Source: Anagrus nilaparvatae
Taxonomy: Eukaryota > Arthropoda > Insecta > Hymenoptera > Mymaridae
Direction of reading: 5' to 3'
NCBI GenBank assembly: GCA_022575985.1
Contig: JAKSXM010000014.1
Location: 4,154,001 to 4,218,000, forward strand
Length of the DNA stretch: 64,000 bases
Shown here: positions 47,177 to 57,329 of the stretch, piece after piece
Position numbering within the stretch: position 1 is the first letter of the stretch
Layout of the letters: each line of letters starts with the position of its first letter
Position numbers and translations under genes: made by a program
The notes under the pieces: generated by a model
Databases searched by the model: none
What the model was told of the DNA's origin: nothing
What the model saw: only the letters and a program-made list of their open reading frames with translations

Positions 47177-48130
47177 GTGTTATTGTTGTCTGAAATTGGT
47201 AACCTTTTTGATCCGTTAGGATGTTTTTCACCGGTAATAATAGTAGCTAAAATTTTGATTCAAGATTTATGGTTACAAAATTTAGATTGGGATGACAATT
47301 TACCTGAAAATATTTCAAAACAATGGTCACATTTTAAAATAGCTCTTCTCGCACTGGTAGACATCACAATTCCACGTTGAGTTGAAAGTTTTGAATCCTC
47401 TAATGTATGTTGCAATTTATTGTTTCGAAAATGCTTAAGAAAGAGCTTATGCAGCTGTAATTTGTGTTGTAATAACATATAAAAATAAAAAAAAGTTATC
47501 ATTATTAATTTCCAAAACAAGAGTAGCTCCAATCAAAAAATTATCCATTCCAAGATTAGAACTTTGCACAGCATTTGTTGCTTAAATTAGCTAATTGATT
47601 AATTCTTCAATTGAATTTGAAAAAAAAAATTAAGGTTTTTAGCTGGTTGGATACATTTACAGTTTTAACTTGGTTAAATTCACACCCATAAGGTAGCTAA
47701 TATTCAAAATTCTGACCTTAAAATTAATTGGCATTACGTTTTTTCTAAAAGCAACCCAGGAGATGTAGCTTCAAGAGAAATTTCAGCATCTGAGTTTTGA
47801 AGTTTTTCAATTTGGTAGAAAGGATCATCGTGGCTTGAGTAATCTTCTGATCATTGGCCAGCAGAAAAAGAAAAAATTGAAGAAAATAAAAATAAAAATG
47901 AAGAAAAGTCGTTAGCCATAATTAATACATTAACAGTTTTAGAAGAACCATATCAATTTCATAAATTTTCTAGCTTAGACAAATTATTATAAGTTGTAGC
48001 TTATTGTTTAAGATTGATCAATTATTATATTAGAATAACTCTAAAATTTTTAAGTCCAGAAGAATTAGAAAAATCTTTAATTTTCTTAAGAAAATGCTCA
48101 AAAAAATTTTTGTTTTTTCAAACAAATATA
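47177..48130 (+). pseudogene. Second BEL/Pao pol relic (RT end to RNase H)
   Basis: The segment LFDPLGCFSPVIIVAKILIQ plus LWLQNLDWDDNLPENISKQW matches the RT-RNase H junction of BEL elements and aligns with LFDPLGLFPPVI of the 24-27 kb copy. Further pieces in shifting frames are ERAYAAVICV, SKTRVAPIKKLSIPRLELC, SNPGDVASREIS and the ...EEPYQFHKFSSLDKLL linker. Many stops. The RNase H catalytic Asp region is eroded. It breaks off near 48,130, before the Penelope element. Confidence 0.85.
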
Positions 48131-48314
48131 ATTTAAAATTAAAAAAATTTCAAATACTTAATCGCTAATTTCATTTAAACCTTTTATGAAATAACAAGGA
48201 TGTATTAGCATAGGAGGTTGTTTAAAAAATTCCCTTTTATCATTTAATGAGAAACATCCTTTTTTAATTGCAAAAATTACATCATTTTCTGAATTATTAG
48301 TTAGCTCATTTTGC
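48131..48314. other. Junction between BEL relic and Penelope-like element
   Basis: Short stretch with a minus-strand open frame (48,158-48,382) that shows no recognisable domain. Confidence 0.3.
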
Positions 48315-50147
48315 TTGCTTACATGGCGGGCAGAAATATACGAGAAATACTTTGCTTCAGCGTTTGCAATCCTTCTTTGCAAAATCTATGGGAAAAAAAT
48401 AAATAGACTCAAAATTTTCATTAAAACAAACAAGAATATTATGCTCACATCAGTAGATAAAGGCAATACCACTATATGCATGAACAAAAAAATGTATATC
48501 AGAAGTGGGGAACACCTTTTATCTGACCAAGCAATATATGAAGTGGTCAAACAAACCAAGACATTATTAAAATCTTTACAAAAAAAGTCTAGCCAAATTT
48601 TAAACCATTGGAAAAAAGAAGGATACTTAATGCCAAACCAAGACCCATATTTACTCACACAAACTCATACCTCAATCCCCACTATTTATTTTCCACCAAA
48701 ACTACACAAAATAGATTCAATAGATAAATTACAAACTGATTCCATTATTCCAGTTAGACCTGTTACACCTAACTATAATAGCTACTCTAACCTTATAGCC
48801 AAAACCCTACATTATCATTTAAGTCCTTGTATACACAAACCTAAATCATATGTTAAAAATAGCTTTGATCTCATCAACAAAATGAAGGGTAAAAAAGTTC
48901 CTTATGACCACAAACTAATATCTTTGGACGTTAAATCGTTATTCACTAACGCTCCATTAGACTTGGTTATACAGAGTCTTGATAAAAGATACAACACCAT
49001 CAACACCAACTGTAAGATGCCATACAATGAAATTATTGATACTATCAAGTTTTTATACAATAATACTTACTGCACATTCAACTATGTTATATACAAACAA
49101 TTACAAGGTACCCCTATGGGTTCAGCTATATCAGGACTTTTAGCTGATATTGTAATGGATGATTTGGAAACTGAGTGCCTTAAACAGTTAGATTACACCC
49201 CTATGATCTATTTACGTTATGTTGATGATATTTTCCTAGTCATTCCACAAGACAAAATTGAATATATATTAAACATATTCAATAAATATCACACAAAACT
49301 TCAATTCACCATTGAAGAAGAGTTAAATAAAACAATTAATTTCTTAGATGTCAGTATACTTAAAAATTAAGAGAACATCATAATTACAAACTGGTATTAG
49401 AAAAAAACGTTTTCAGGCAGAATATTACATTTTGAATCCAATCATCCTACTCCTCAGCAGATAGCGATGGTATAAAACCTAACAGATAAGGCCTTGATCC
49501 TTTCTGATAAGATTTTTCATAAAAACAACTTGAAATTAGTTAGATTGATCCTATGTGCTAATAAATATCCTATGGATTTTATCTTGAAATATATCAACAA
49601 AAGGAAAAATCTACTAATAAATTGTGATTTCAACACACAAAACATACAAAAGACCAAACTGAATGTCCACAGAAATAAAATCTTTATAAAAGTCCCATAT
49701 AAATATGGACTTTACAATAAAATAAAAAAAATTATGGACAAAAATAAATATCAGGTAATCCCTAGCATTAATAAGGACCTCAGCAAATTTATCAGAAAGG
49801 GAAAAATTGATTTCAAGCACAACAAAACTGGAATTGTTTATAAAATCAAATGCAAGGATTGCCCACAAATGTATATTGGTGAAACTAAACGTTCTTTATA
49901 CATGAGGATTAATGAACATCAAAAAAACAAAACTCCTGTTATAACACAACATCAAAATACAGAACATCATGAATTTGATTTCAATAATGTATACATAGTT
50001 GATCAAGAAAGTAAGTGGGTAAAAAGAAAAGTATCTGAAAGCTTAAACATACATCTACATGCACCAACAATAAATGTAAAAGAAGATACTAATAACGTGA
50101 ATGTGTCGTATATACACACCATCAACACACTGAAGAGGCGATAGCAA
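48315..50147 (+). pseudogene. Penelope-like element: reverse transcriptase plus GIY-YIG endonuclease
   Basis: One reading frame spans 48,315-50,144, broken by three in-frame stops (TAA 49,368, TAG 49,398, TAA 49,473) and no frameshift. N-terminus: SVDKGNTTICMNKKMYI. RT: IPTIYFPPKLHK, PVRPVTPNYNSYSN, ISLDVKSLFTNAPLDL, LQGTPMGSAISGLLADIVMD, and the YVDDIFLVI active site (~49,219), then INFLDVSIL. Past the stops: SGRILHFESNHPTP. The C-terminal GIY-YIG nuclease reads GIVYKIKCKDCPQMYIGETK then RSLYMRINEH. This RT-linker-GIY-YIG order defines endonuclease-bearing Penelope-like elements. RT is related to telomerase; the nuclease nicks the target. The copy looks young because only substitutions break it. 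Confidence 0.93.
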
Positions 50148-50441
50148 TACACAACATTTGATTATTTACATGTCGTCTGCTCATAAAGCATGCGATACAC
50201 ATAGTCATGTATTTTTTTAAAATTTATATATACTTTGTATAACAATAATTTTTAATAGTTATTTTTTAAAGAACAATCAATTTAAATTTAAATATATTTT
50301 ATAATAGTTATATAGAAAAACATTTCATACAAATAATTTTATATATTTTTTATGTACAGTTATTCATAGGTAAATTTTATCATCATGTTTATTTAAATTA
50401 TAATTACTTTATATCAATTTTATAATTATATGTTATAGTTA

Positions 50442-50475
50442 TTGAAAAGGCCTATAATAAAATAGGCGAAACGTC
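50442..50475 (+). ncRNA. Degenerate hammerhead-ribozyme-like motif at the Penelope 3' end
   Basis: TTGAAAA, GGCCTAT, AATAAA, ATAGGC, GAAAC, GTC, in that order, fits CUGANGA - stem II - GAAA - stem III/cleavage site of a minimal type I hammerhead. Stem II is a 6-bp helix. Two core positions differ (C3 is U, G8 is A), so cleavage is doubtful. Hammerhead motifs in Penelope-like terminal repeats are known, which supports the placement. Confidence 0.5.
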
Positions 50476-50589
50476 TAACAAAAAAATAAAAAAAAACATC
50501 AATGAAAAAATAAAAAGAACCTTCTAAAGTTTCTTTTCATATAGCTCAGTACTGGTCATTAAAAAAGATAAAACAAGAATTTTTTATTT

Positions 50590-51350
50590 AAATTCCTAAA
50601 ACTTGTACTCTCATTAAAATAAATTAGACATGTCCAAAACGAAAAATAAATTTGGTGTTTTATGTATTTTTTGTGACAGATTTTGGAGAAAAAAATTTTC
50701 AAAAAATTAATTATCAGATTCAAGATATCGAGTAAAAATCATAATTTCAAATATAAGTAAATTCATGGAAATGAATGAGGTATTACATCCAAATTAAAAA
50801 TTAAAAAAAAAAAGTATTTTGAGATTTTTTTAATAAACAAATTTTTGGAAAAAAAAGTTAGGTATTCATTCGATAATTGTTTTGAAATATCACTGGTTAC
50901 AATATTTTAAAATATTAGTACTTTCATAGAATTAAATGAGGTGTTAAACCAAAAAAAAAAATAAATATTGCAATTTTATTTATTTTTCTGTTTTTTTAAT
51001 TTTGAGAAAAAAATTTTGAAAAAATTCAGTATCAGTTCCAAAAAATTACTGTAAACGAGGTTCTTAAAACTAGTACTTCCATAGAAATAAATTAGGTACT
51101 ACGTCCAAAAAGAAAAAAAAGTTTCGTATTTTTTGTATTTTTTTGTGAAAAATATTTTCAAAAAATTAAGTATCAGATTCGAGATATCAAGTAAAAACCA
51201 TACTTTCAAGTATAAGTACTTTCATGGAAATGAATGAGGTATTACATCCAAATTAAACAAAAAAAGGGGGTTTGAGATTTTTTTAATAAAAAAATTTTTG
51301 GAAAAAAAATTAGGTATTAATTTGATAATGGCTTTGAAATATCACTAGTT
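50590..51350. repeat. ~155-bp satellite, reverse orientation
   Basis: Complement of the 4.1-5.4 kb family: ggaaatgaatgaggtattac at 50,768 and 51,228, and aaataaattaggtactacgt at 51,086, with the same trimeric order and ~460-bp period. It ends abruptly at the start of the foldback at 51,353. Confidence 0.85.
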
Positions 51351-51352
51351 AA

Positions 51353-53166
51353 AGGTTGCGTTAACCTTATCTAAAAATATTTAGTCGTTGGACAGTGACA
51401 AAGCATTTTTGATTTTTGAAAATGGGCTCAGGAACGTCGGGCGGGACTAAAACTACAAAACTTGAAAGGCAACATAAAAATAAAATTTCGGGGGGTATTT
51501 CATAGTTTCTTTGGTCGCTAAAAACGATGGAATCATCTATTTTGAATTATTTTTTTAAGGCAAAAAGTTATAAGCTAATTTCAGAGGTAAAAATATCAAA
51601 AATTGGACAGTTTTTGACGTCAAAAACTTGCTGCGGACTAAAAAATGTTTAAAAATTATTTTAAAAGGACATTCCGTATGTTTTTTGGGTCACTAAAAAT
51701 GATGAAATTGGTTATTTTTATTTATTCTTGACAGATTCAGAGTAATGGGCCAAATATTGTAACTTAATTTTCCAAATTTAGCATTTTTTTGAGTTACATG
51801 ACTGTCAAGCGCACAAACGCTTTTCTGAACCTCTAGAAAGGTAAATTATCATATTTTTGTGTTTTTTTAACTAGCGCAGAATTAATTGCTTACATTTTTT
51901 TTAAGGGTGCTAGTTTAGTTCAGTGTTATCGCAATGTCATAAAATTTTGGTTTTCAGGCAATTTTCCAAATAATGTTGTCATCTTGCAATTCAACCAAAA
52001 TATTTCCAGTTGGTCTCATTATTTTTTGTATAAAATACACCTTTCAATACCCGTAATCGGCAATTTTTCATCGCCGATTCTCTCATCGTAATTGTTAAAA
52101 ACCAATTTCCCATTTTCGTCCGCAAATGACCAATTTTTAAATTGGTGCTTAAATTTTAATTTTTGATCAAAATGAGTTTTATTTGTTACAACAACTTTTT
52201 GTAAGTTCCAAGTTTCCAAATATTTCTTACTTGTCCTTTTAGCTTTAGATTAATTAATTAATAGAAATTTAATGATAAAGTATGATTTTTTTTTAAAACC
52301 TCAAATTGAGATTCTGTCTTTAAATTATCATTTCTGCTGAACGAAAAATTGAAAACAAACAGGTAAAAAAATTTTGGAAACTTAAAGTTTGAACAAAATT
52401 TTTATGACCTATACCACCTATTTTTAATGAAAATTTCAATTTTTGTAGCAATTTAAAAATTGGTCATTTAGGGCCGAAAATGGGGATTTGGTTTATTAAC
52501 AATTACGATGCGAGAATCGGCGATAAAAAATTGCCGATTAAGGGTATTGAAAGGTGTATTTTATGCACACAAAAATTCGACCAACTGGAAATAATTTGGT
52601 TAAATTGCAAAATGACAGCATTATTTGGAAAGAAAAATTGCCTGAAAACCATATTTTATGACATTGTGGTAACACTGAACTAAACTAGCACTCTTAAAAA
52701 AATTTAAGCAATTAATTGTGCGCTAGTTATAAAAACACATAAATATGATAACTTACCTTTCTAGAGGTTCAGACAAGTTCTCTGCACGTTTGACAGTCAT
52801 ATAACTCAAAAAAATGCTGAATTTGGAAATTCAAACTACAATATTTGGCCCATAACTCTGGATCCATCAAGAATAAATAAAAATAACCAATTTCATCGTT
52901 TTTAGTGACCCAAAAAACATGCGGAATGCCTTTATAAAATAATTTCTAAACATTTTTTAGTCCGCAGCAAGTTTTTGACGTCAAAAACTGTCCAATTTTT
53001 GATATTTTAACCATGAGCAACCTCCCAAAATTTTGTTTTTATGTTGCTCTTTAAGTTTAGTAGCTTTAGTCCTGCCCGACGTTCCTGAGCCCATTTTCAA
53101 AAATCAAAAATGCTTTGGCGCTGTCCAACGACTAAATATTTTTAGATACGGTTTACGCAGAGCTAA
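51353..53166. mobile_element. Foldback element, family A copy 2 (1.8 kb)
   Basis: The outer ends around cttatctaaaaatatttagt and its inverse at ~53,140 define ~880-bp arms with a ~100-bp centre near 52,260. Landmarks are caggaacgtcgggcgggact with its inverse near 53,080, and aattgccgattaagggtatt with its inverse near 52,055. The inner arm shares the accaactggaa/gagaatcggcgataaaaaat segments with the 1-1.5 kb and 23-24 kb copies. No coding. Confidence 0.85.
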
Positions 53167-53429
53167 TTTTTTCATTAAATGACATCCAAAAACGCTTGAG
53201 CACCTTCAAAATTCGAAAAGTTGATTTTTTTTTGGGAGTCTATTAAACACCCTTAAACACCGAAAACACCCCTTTTTGTACCAAAAGTTTTTGGATTTTA
53301 TAGCGAAAATCGTATATATTCGAAACATCTGGATTGTAAATTACAATGGATGACTTATATATGTTGAAAAAATACCGAAAACTCCTTCCGTTTATTCAGC
53401 CGCGCCTTCTTGGCCGAGGAACGCAGGCC
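53167..53429. other. Unassigned region
   Basis: No gene or repeat recognised. Confidence 0.4.
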
Positions 53430-53690
53430 TGAATTCTATAACAATGTTATAAGATAGGGTTTTTAGACAATTTTCCAAATAACGCTGTCATGTTGTAATT
53501 CTACGAAAATACTACCGTTTGGTCTCATTTTTTTTTTAAAAAGTTCTACCTTTCAAACGCCGTAAACCACAATTTTTCATCACTGATTCTCTCATCGCTA
53601 TAGTCAGTAAATCAAATGTCCATTTTTTGCCAAAAATGACCAATCTTAAAATTGCTGCTAAAATTGTAATTTTTGAAGAAAATAAGTCTT
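53430..53690. repeat. Single arm related to foldback family A
   Basis: ccaaataacgctgtcatgtt, accgtttggtctcatttttt and attctctcatcgctatagtc align with one arm of the 51.4-53.2 kb element. No inverted partner follows. Confidence 0.7.
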
Positions 53691-53820
53691 ATTATATTTG
53701 TGTTTCTTTTTTCATAAAGAAATTGTTGTTAATTAAATGATACTTTTTTTGCTGACAATTCCGTTTTTTTATTTTTTGCTTACTTTTTTGGAAGAAAAAG
53801 AATTTGTGATTTGGATGTTT

Positions 53821-54304
53821 TGTTGCGTAGGCATAGTATGGGAAGAATGTTAATATGTTTTTTTGCCCTCCTGGGCGTAAAACTCGTGTGTAAAGAATTT
53901 TCTGAACTCGTTCTACGCCTAGGTGGGCAAAAAATAGTGTAAGCACCATGGGCGAAATACTTTAGACACGAGCGTGAGCACTAGCACGAGTGCCGAAACT
54001 TTTACGCCCTTGATACTTAATATACTATTGTAAAATTATATTTAATATGTTTAATTTCGTAGAAGATGCTTAGTAAAAGAGATCACTAATAGAAAAATAA
54101 TAAAAAACAATATGTGGAAATGGTATTTACGAGCTTATAGATTGAAAGCCAATATGAAAAACAACATCTCTGACGTCAAAGAGCAACCTTTGAACTTGGT
54201 ATAGAAAACGCCTACGACAACATAAATATTCTTCTCATATAGTAGCTACATTCTTTCACACGGTTTAACGCATATAAGCTACTGTCCAGGGATGTCGCGA
54301 GACA
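53821..54304 (+). repeat. 5' LTR, truncated, with a MITE insertion
   Basis: It starts TGTTGCGTAGGC like the 3' LTR and, after removing the 160-bp insert and one target copy, matches 61,955-62,271 base for base in length (317 bp). The remaining ~170 bp of the LTR and the gag start are deleted at 54,304. Confidence 0.85.
53857..54016. mobile_element. 160-bp MITE in the 5' LTR
   Basis: TTAATAT lies at 53,850-53,856 and 54,017-54,023; the other LTR has a single copy at this point. GGGCGTAAAA occurs near both ends in inverted orientation, and the insert is GC-richer than its host. Superfamily not assigned. Confidence 0.75.
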
Positions 54305-55273
54305 GAGTACAGAGTATCAGCTAAAAAACCAGGAAGTTTGCGAGAAGCAGCAAATATAGCAGTAAACCTTGAGGGAAGGTCTAAAGTTTTGGAAAGACAT
54401 GAAAATTGCTCTACAAAATCAAATAAATATTATGCAAATACACAATCTTCAATACCTCAAAGAGATTCAAATTATTTTAAAGAGCATGAATCTGACGCAT
54501 CAAATGATTCATCGGTAGATTTAAATAAATTATGGGCATTATTGGCCCCGTTAGCGGCAAAAGTAAATGTTACATGTACTGTAAAAGCAGAGCGTCCTTA
54601 TTGTAAATGCCCTCATGAATTAAAATCGTGTCCAAAATTTTTTAAAGCAGTAGAATCAGGGGAAGTATCAATCGAAAGTGATATATTGCAAACGGATAGA
54701 CCTCAAGAACAATTTAAATTTAATCAATTTAATCCATATTTTCCTTTTCCATTCTGGACCCATTCCCATATAAATCTAATGATAAATTCAATGTCTGATA
54801 TTGTAAAACAAAATCAAAATCCTTATTACAATAACTCAATGCATAATTTTAATTATAATAGAAATTTCAAAAGGTCTAATAATTTTAACAATAATTATAG
54901 AAATGATTACAGAAGAAATAGAAATTACAGAAATAATAATAATTTTAATATCAAATTAGATCTTAATAATCGTTTTCAAAATAAAAACCATTTTCAAAAT
55001 AACTTTGGAGAAAGAAATAATAGTACCTTTAATAATATGTATGCACAAAATTCGGACAGCTCGCCATTTTGTAATGATGATAATAATGATAATTTAAATA
55101 GCTGTTATGCCTTTAAAAAATATAATAATAATAGTAATGAAAATAATAATGGATACGAATCTTTTTATTCAAGTATTGACAGAAAAAATGATACTAATTT
55201 CAATATTAATAATAATAAACCTCTCTCAAAAAGAGATGAAAATAAATCAAAAGAAGCTCAAAATTTAAACTAG
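54305..55273 (+). CDS. Gag C-terminal portion (partial)
   Basis: Open frame running out of the LTR fusion (KKPGSLREAANIAVNLEGRS, a typical end of the Gag capsid) to TAG at 55,271. A degenerate zinc knuckle, YCKCPHELKSCPKFF, lies near residues 88-102 counted from 54,338. The last ~150 residues are Asn/Tyr/Arg-rich low complexity (NNYRNDYRRNRNYRNN), likely RNA-binding. There is no natural start; the N-terminal half was lost in the LTR-gag deletion. The frame ends within a -1 frameshift signal that leads to the protease. Confidence 0.75.
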   Translation, partial: EYRVSAKKPGSLREAANIAVNLEGRSKVLERHENCSTKSNKYYANTQSSIPQRDSNYFKEHESDASNDSSVDLNKLWALLAPLAAKVNVTCTVKAERPYCKCPHELKSCPKFFKAVESGEVSIESDILQTDRPQEQFKFNQFNPYFPFPFWTHSHINLMINSMSDIVKQNQNPYYNNSMHNFNYNRNFKRSNNFNNNYRNDYRRNRNYRNNNNFNIKLDLNNRFQNKNHFQNNFGERNNSTFNNMYAQNSDSSPFCNDDNNDNLNSCYAFKKYNNNSNENNNGYESFYSSIDRKNDTNFNINNNKPLSKRDENKSKEAQNLN

Positions 55274-56316
55274 TTAATAGCTCGGTTTTAGAACTTAGCG
55301 AAAGGGAAACCGAGCATAATAATAAGCGTTCTCATGTAAAAAATATCCCAGATGATTCAAAATTTATAGCTTCGGTAAAAATAAATAATGCAATTTTTGA
55401 AAAAATACCTCCCATAGTAGAATTACAATGTAAGCAACTGATATCTGGATCAGGAACCTTCTATGTGGATTCTGGAGCTCAAGTTAGTTTAATTAAGGAG
55501 TCCGCATTACGGGAACAAGAAATTGTTAATACAAGTACAATTATTAAATTAGTAAGGGTTACAAGTCAAGAAAGTTTGACTCGGGGTACAATAACTTTGA
55601 ATTTAATGGGTTGCAAATGTTTATTTCACGTTGTAGCAGATAATTTTTATCTAGAATCTGACGGACTTTTAGGAATTGATGCATTACAGCGTTACGAAGG
55701 ACAAATTGATATGGGGAGAATGAAATTACAATTTGGTCCTTATATATTTCCATTTTTGTGTGGGAAAAGAATTTTTATTCAACCAAAATCAATAAAAAAT
55801 ATTTATTTAAATAAAGCGAAGATAAAATATGTTAATGCATTAAAGGAAGAAGTAGGTTTTCAAAACGATAAAACGCGAGAAAATGAAATTGATAAAATTT
55901 TATATATAACCACAAAATTTAATAAAGAAAAGGTAGTGGAAAAAATTTGTGAATCATCATTAAATCATCATAAAAATATTTCAAGGGATGAAAATATAGA
56001 ATTAAATCAATCCAAACTAAAATTAAACAAAAATGTAATTGGGGGACAATTGGGAGAAAACTTTGATTCCAAATCAGAATCGAATGTAATGTTATTTAAT
56101 AAAAATAAAGAAAACGAAAAGAAAAAAGCTAAAAAGAGGCTAAGATGTAAAAAAGAATTAGACGATTCAGATTCTGACTATATAGCACCAAAAAGAAGAA
56201 AAATTATAAACAACAAAACAAAAATCTCAAAGCCTTTAACTCAAAGTGCAACAATGCAAGCATCATTAAATCTAAAACAAGTTTTAAAAATATTACTAAA
56301 GAAAGAATACCCTTAA
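55246..56316 (+). CDS. Retropepsin-type aspartic protease with basic linker
   Basis: Frame open from 55,246 and presumably translated by frameshift from gag. The catalytic FYVDSGAQVSLI (DSG) lies at 55,459-55,494. CLFHVVADNF and the conserved DGLLGIDALQRYEG follow, then GRMKLQFGPYIFPF, completing a ~110-residue retropepsin fold. After it come ~150 residues of Lys/Asn-rich linker with a bipartite basic cluster (KKAKKRLRCKKE; APKRRKI), resembling a nuclear localisation signal. Stop at 56,314. It would process Gag precursors. Length and motifs are intact. Confidence 0.8.
   Translation: MKRSSKFKLVNSSVLELSERETEHNNKRSHVKNIPDDSKFIASVKINNAIFEKIPPIVELQCKQLISGSGTFYVDSGAQVSLIKESALREQEIVNTSTIIKLVRVTSQESLTRGTITLNLMGCKCLFHVVADNFYLESDGLLGIDALQRYEGQIDMGRMKLQFGPYIFPFLCGKRIFIQPKSIKNIYLNKAKIKYVNALKEEVGFQNDKTRENEIDKILYITTKFNKEKVVEKICESSLNHHKNISRDENIELNQSKLKLNKNVIGGQLGENFDSKSESNVMLFNKNKENEKKKAKKRLRCKKELDDSDSDYIAPKRRKIINNKTKISKPLTQSATMQASLNLKQVLKILLKKEYP
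55261..55315 (+). promoter_or_regulatory. -1 ribosomal frameshift signal, gag to protease
   Basis: In the gag frame, CA(A AAT TTA) AAC TAG contains the canonical slippery heptamer A_AAT_TTA at 55,261-55,267, the same heptamer used by Rous sarcoma virus. The gag stop is one codon later. Slipping by -1 enters the protease frame, which is open from 55,246. A 9-bp stem, GCTCGGTTT (55,280-55,288) with AAACCGAGC (55,307-55,315) and an 18-nt loop, follows 12 nt after the heptamer. Confidence 0.7.
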
Positions 56317-56720
56317 AAAGAGAAAATTGTAGACTAAGAAAAATTTTACCAAGGATAAGAAGTTCAGAAAATATTTTAAGGCCTGACTTAGAAGCAAGAA
56401 ATACAGATGTAGAAATGAATACGAGCGACCTATTAGAGCTAAAAATGAGAAAAAATGAACTTGGAAAAAGTTTGGAAAAAAGTATTATAAATAAACAAAA
56501 TGAAATAGAAAATATAAATGGAGAAATTCAAGTAAATAAATCTGCAAGAAATATAAATATTGAAGAAATAGAAAAAATAAATAAAGAAATACATAATGAA
56601 ATATATGATTATTTCAATGCAACTAATATAAAATACAATAATAATAAAGAAACTCTATCACAGTCAAGTGAAGAGTCAATCTATACAAATCTTGTAATGG
56701 GTATGCCAGAAACAGAATAA
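56178..56720 (+). CDS. Basic then coiled-coil linker segment preceding the OTU domain
   Basis: This frame lies -1 to the protease frame. A basic part (SFKNITKERIPLKRENCRLR then KILPRIRSSE) is followed by a helix-forming, Glu/Lys/Asn-rich stretch (NELGKSLEKSIINKQNEIEN; NIEEIEKINKEIHNEIYDYF) typical of a coiled coil. It ends at TAA 56,718. The OTU frame is +1 relative to it from 56,698, so a one-base indel or another recoding step separates them. No known domain. Confidence 0.5.
   Translation, partial: LYSTKKKKNYKQQNKNLKAFNSKCNNASIIKSKTSFKNITKERIPLKRENCRLRKILPRIRSSENILRPDLEARNTDVEMNTSDLLELKMRKNELGKSLEKSIINKQNEIENINGEIQVNKSARNINIEEIEKINKEIHNEIYDYFNATNIKYNNNKETLSQSSEESIYTNLVMGMPETE
56283..56289 (+). 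promoter_or_regulatory. Possible second -1 slippery site (T TTA AAA)
   Basis: In the protease frame, GT(T TTA AAA) ATA is a canonical X XXY YYZ heptamer nine codons before the stop. A -1 slip would enter the next frame, open from 56,178 to 56,720. No strong downstream stem is visible, and such heptamers are common by chance in AT-rich DNA. Confidence 0.3.
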
Positions 56721-57321
56721 TGAAATTATTAAAATATTAGAGGATCCTAAAGGGTGTATAAAGCATATTTCTGCCAGTAAATGTGCAGAGGCACATAAAA
56801 ATTTCAAAACAATATTAAAAGTTAAGAATATAAAAAACTGTTTATTTCACAGTTTGTCATTATATATGGGAAGTAAAATGACTTTCAAGGAATTCAAAGA
56901 TAAGTTAAAGAGGAGTAAATACTTAGAACACTGTGAAAATCCGAATAGGACGTATAATATTTTAAATACGCCTAATGAATACGGAGATACAGATGCAGTA
57001 TTTTTATTTATGAAAGAATTTAAGAAAAATATATGTGTACACTTAGAAAACATAGTTGCAGATAATGAAGAAAAGAAAAATATGAATTATGCTCATTATA
57101 TAGAAAATAAAAGCTCAGATTTTATACATCTACATCTATCAAAAAATCATTATACACCGCTAATAGAAATATGGGACAAAGATAGAAAAGAAATAGACAA
57201 AATAAACATAGAAAAAGGGGTAGGAATTCAAGAAATAAATGCTCTAGAGAAGTTAAATTTTCCAAAGGATAGAGAAAATGTAGACACTCATAAAGACATC
57301 CTAGCAGAAAGCCCCCATTGA
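56698..57321 (+). CDS. OTU-like cysteine protease (deubiquitinase-type) domain
   Basis: The frame reads ...ILKVKNIKNCLFHSLSLYMG, the OTU Cys box (NCLFxSLS) with Cys at 56,839. It continues NPNRTYNILNTPNEYGDTDA and FLFMKEFKKNICVHLENI, the middle of the fold. It then reaches DFIHLHLSKNHYTPLI, with the catalytic His at 57,148, 103 residues after the Cys, the usual OTU spacing. The Asp normally three residues before the Cys (DGxC) is Ile here, so activity is uncertain. OTU enzymes remove ubiquitin or ubiquitin-like proteins; viruses and some retroelements encode them. It follows the protease and linker, suggesting part of the same polyprotein. No ATG at the start of the domain, and it ends at a stop with nothing recognisable downstream. 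Confidence 0.72.
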   Translation, partial: WVCQKQNNEIIKILEDPKGCIKHISASKCAEAHKNFKTILKVKNIKNCLFHSLSLYMGSKMTFKEFKDKLKRSKYLEHCENPNRTYNILNTPNEYGDTDAVFLFMKEFKKNICVHLENIVADNEEKKNMNYAHYIENKSSDFIHLHLSKNHYTPLIEIWDKDRKEIDKINIEKGVGIQEINALEKLNFPKDRENVDTHKDILAESPH

Positions 57322-57329
57322 ATCTCAAA

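Noticed and set aside
8983..50147. A variant genetic code in which TAA/TAG encode Gln
   Set aside because: Gag stops fit Gln, but other relics show TAG for Leu (BEL integrase), TGA for Trp (LINE) and frameshifts; ordinary pseudogene decay explains all.
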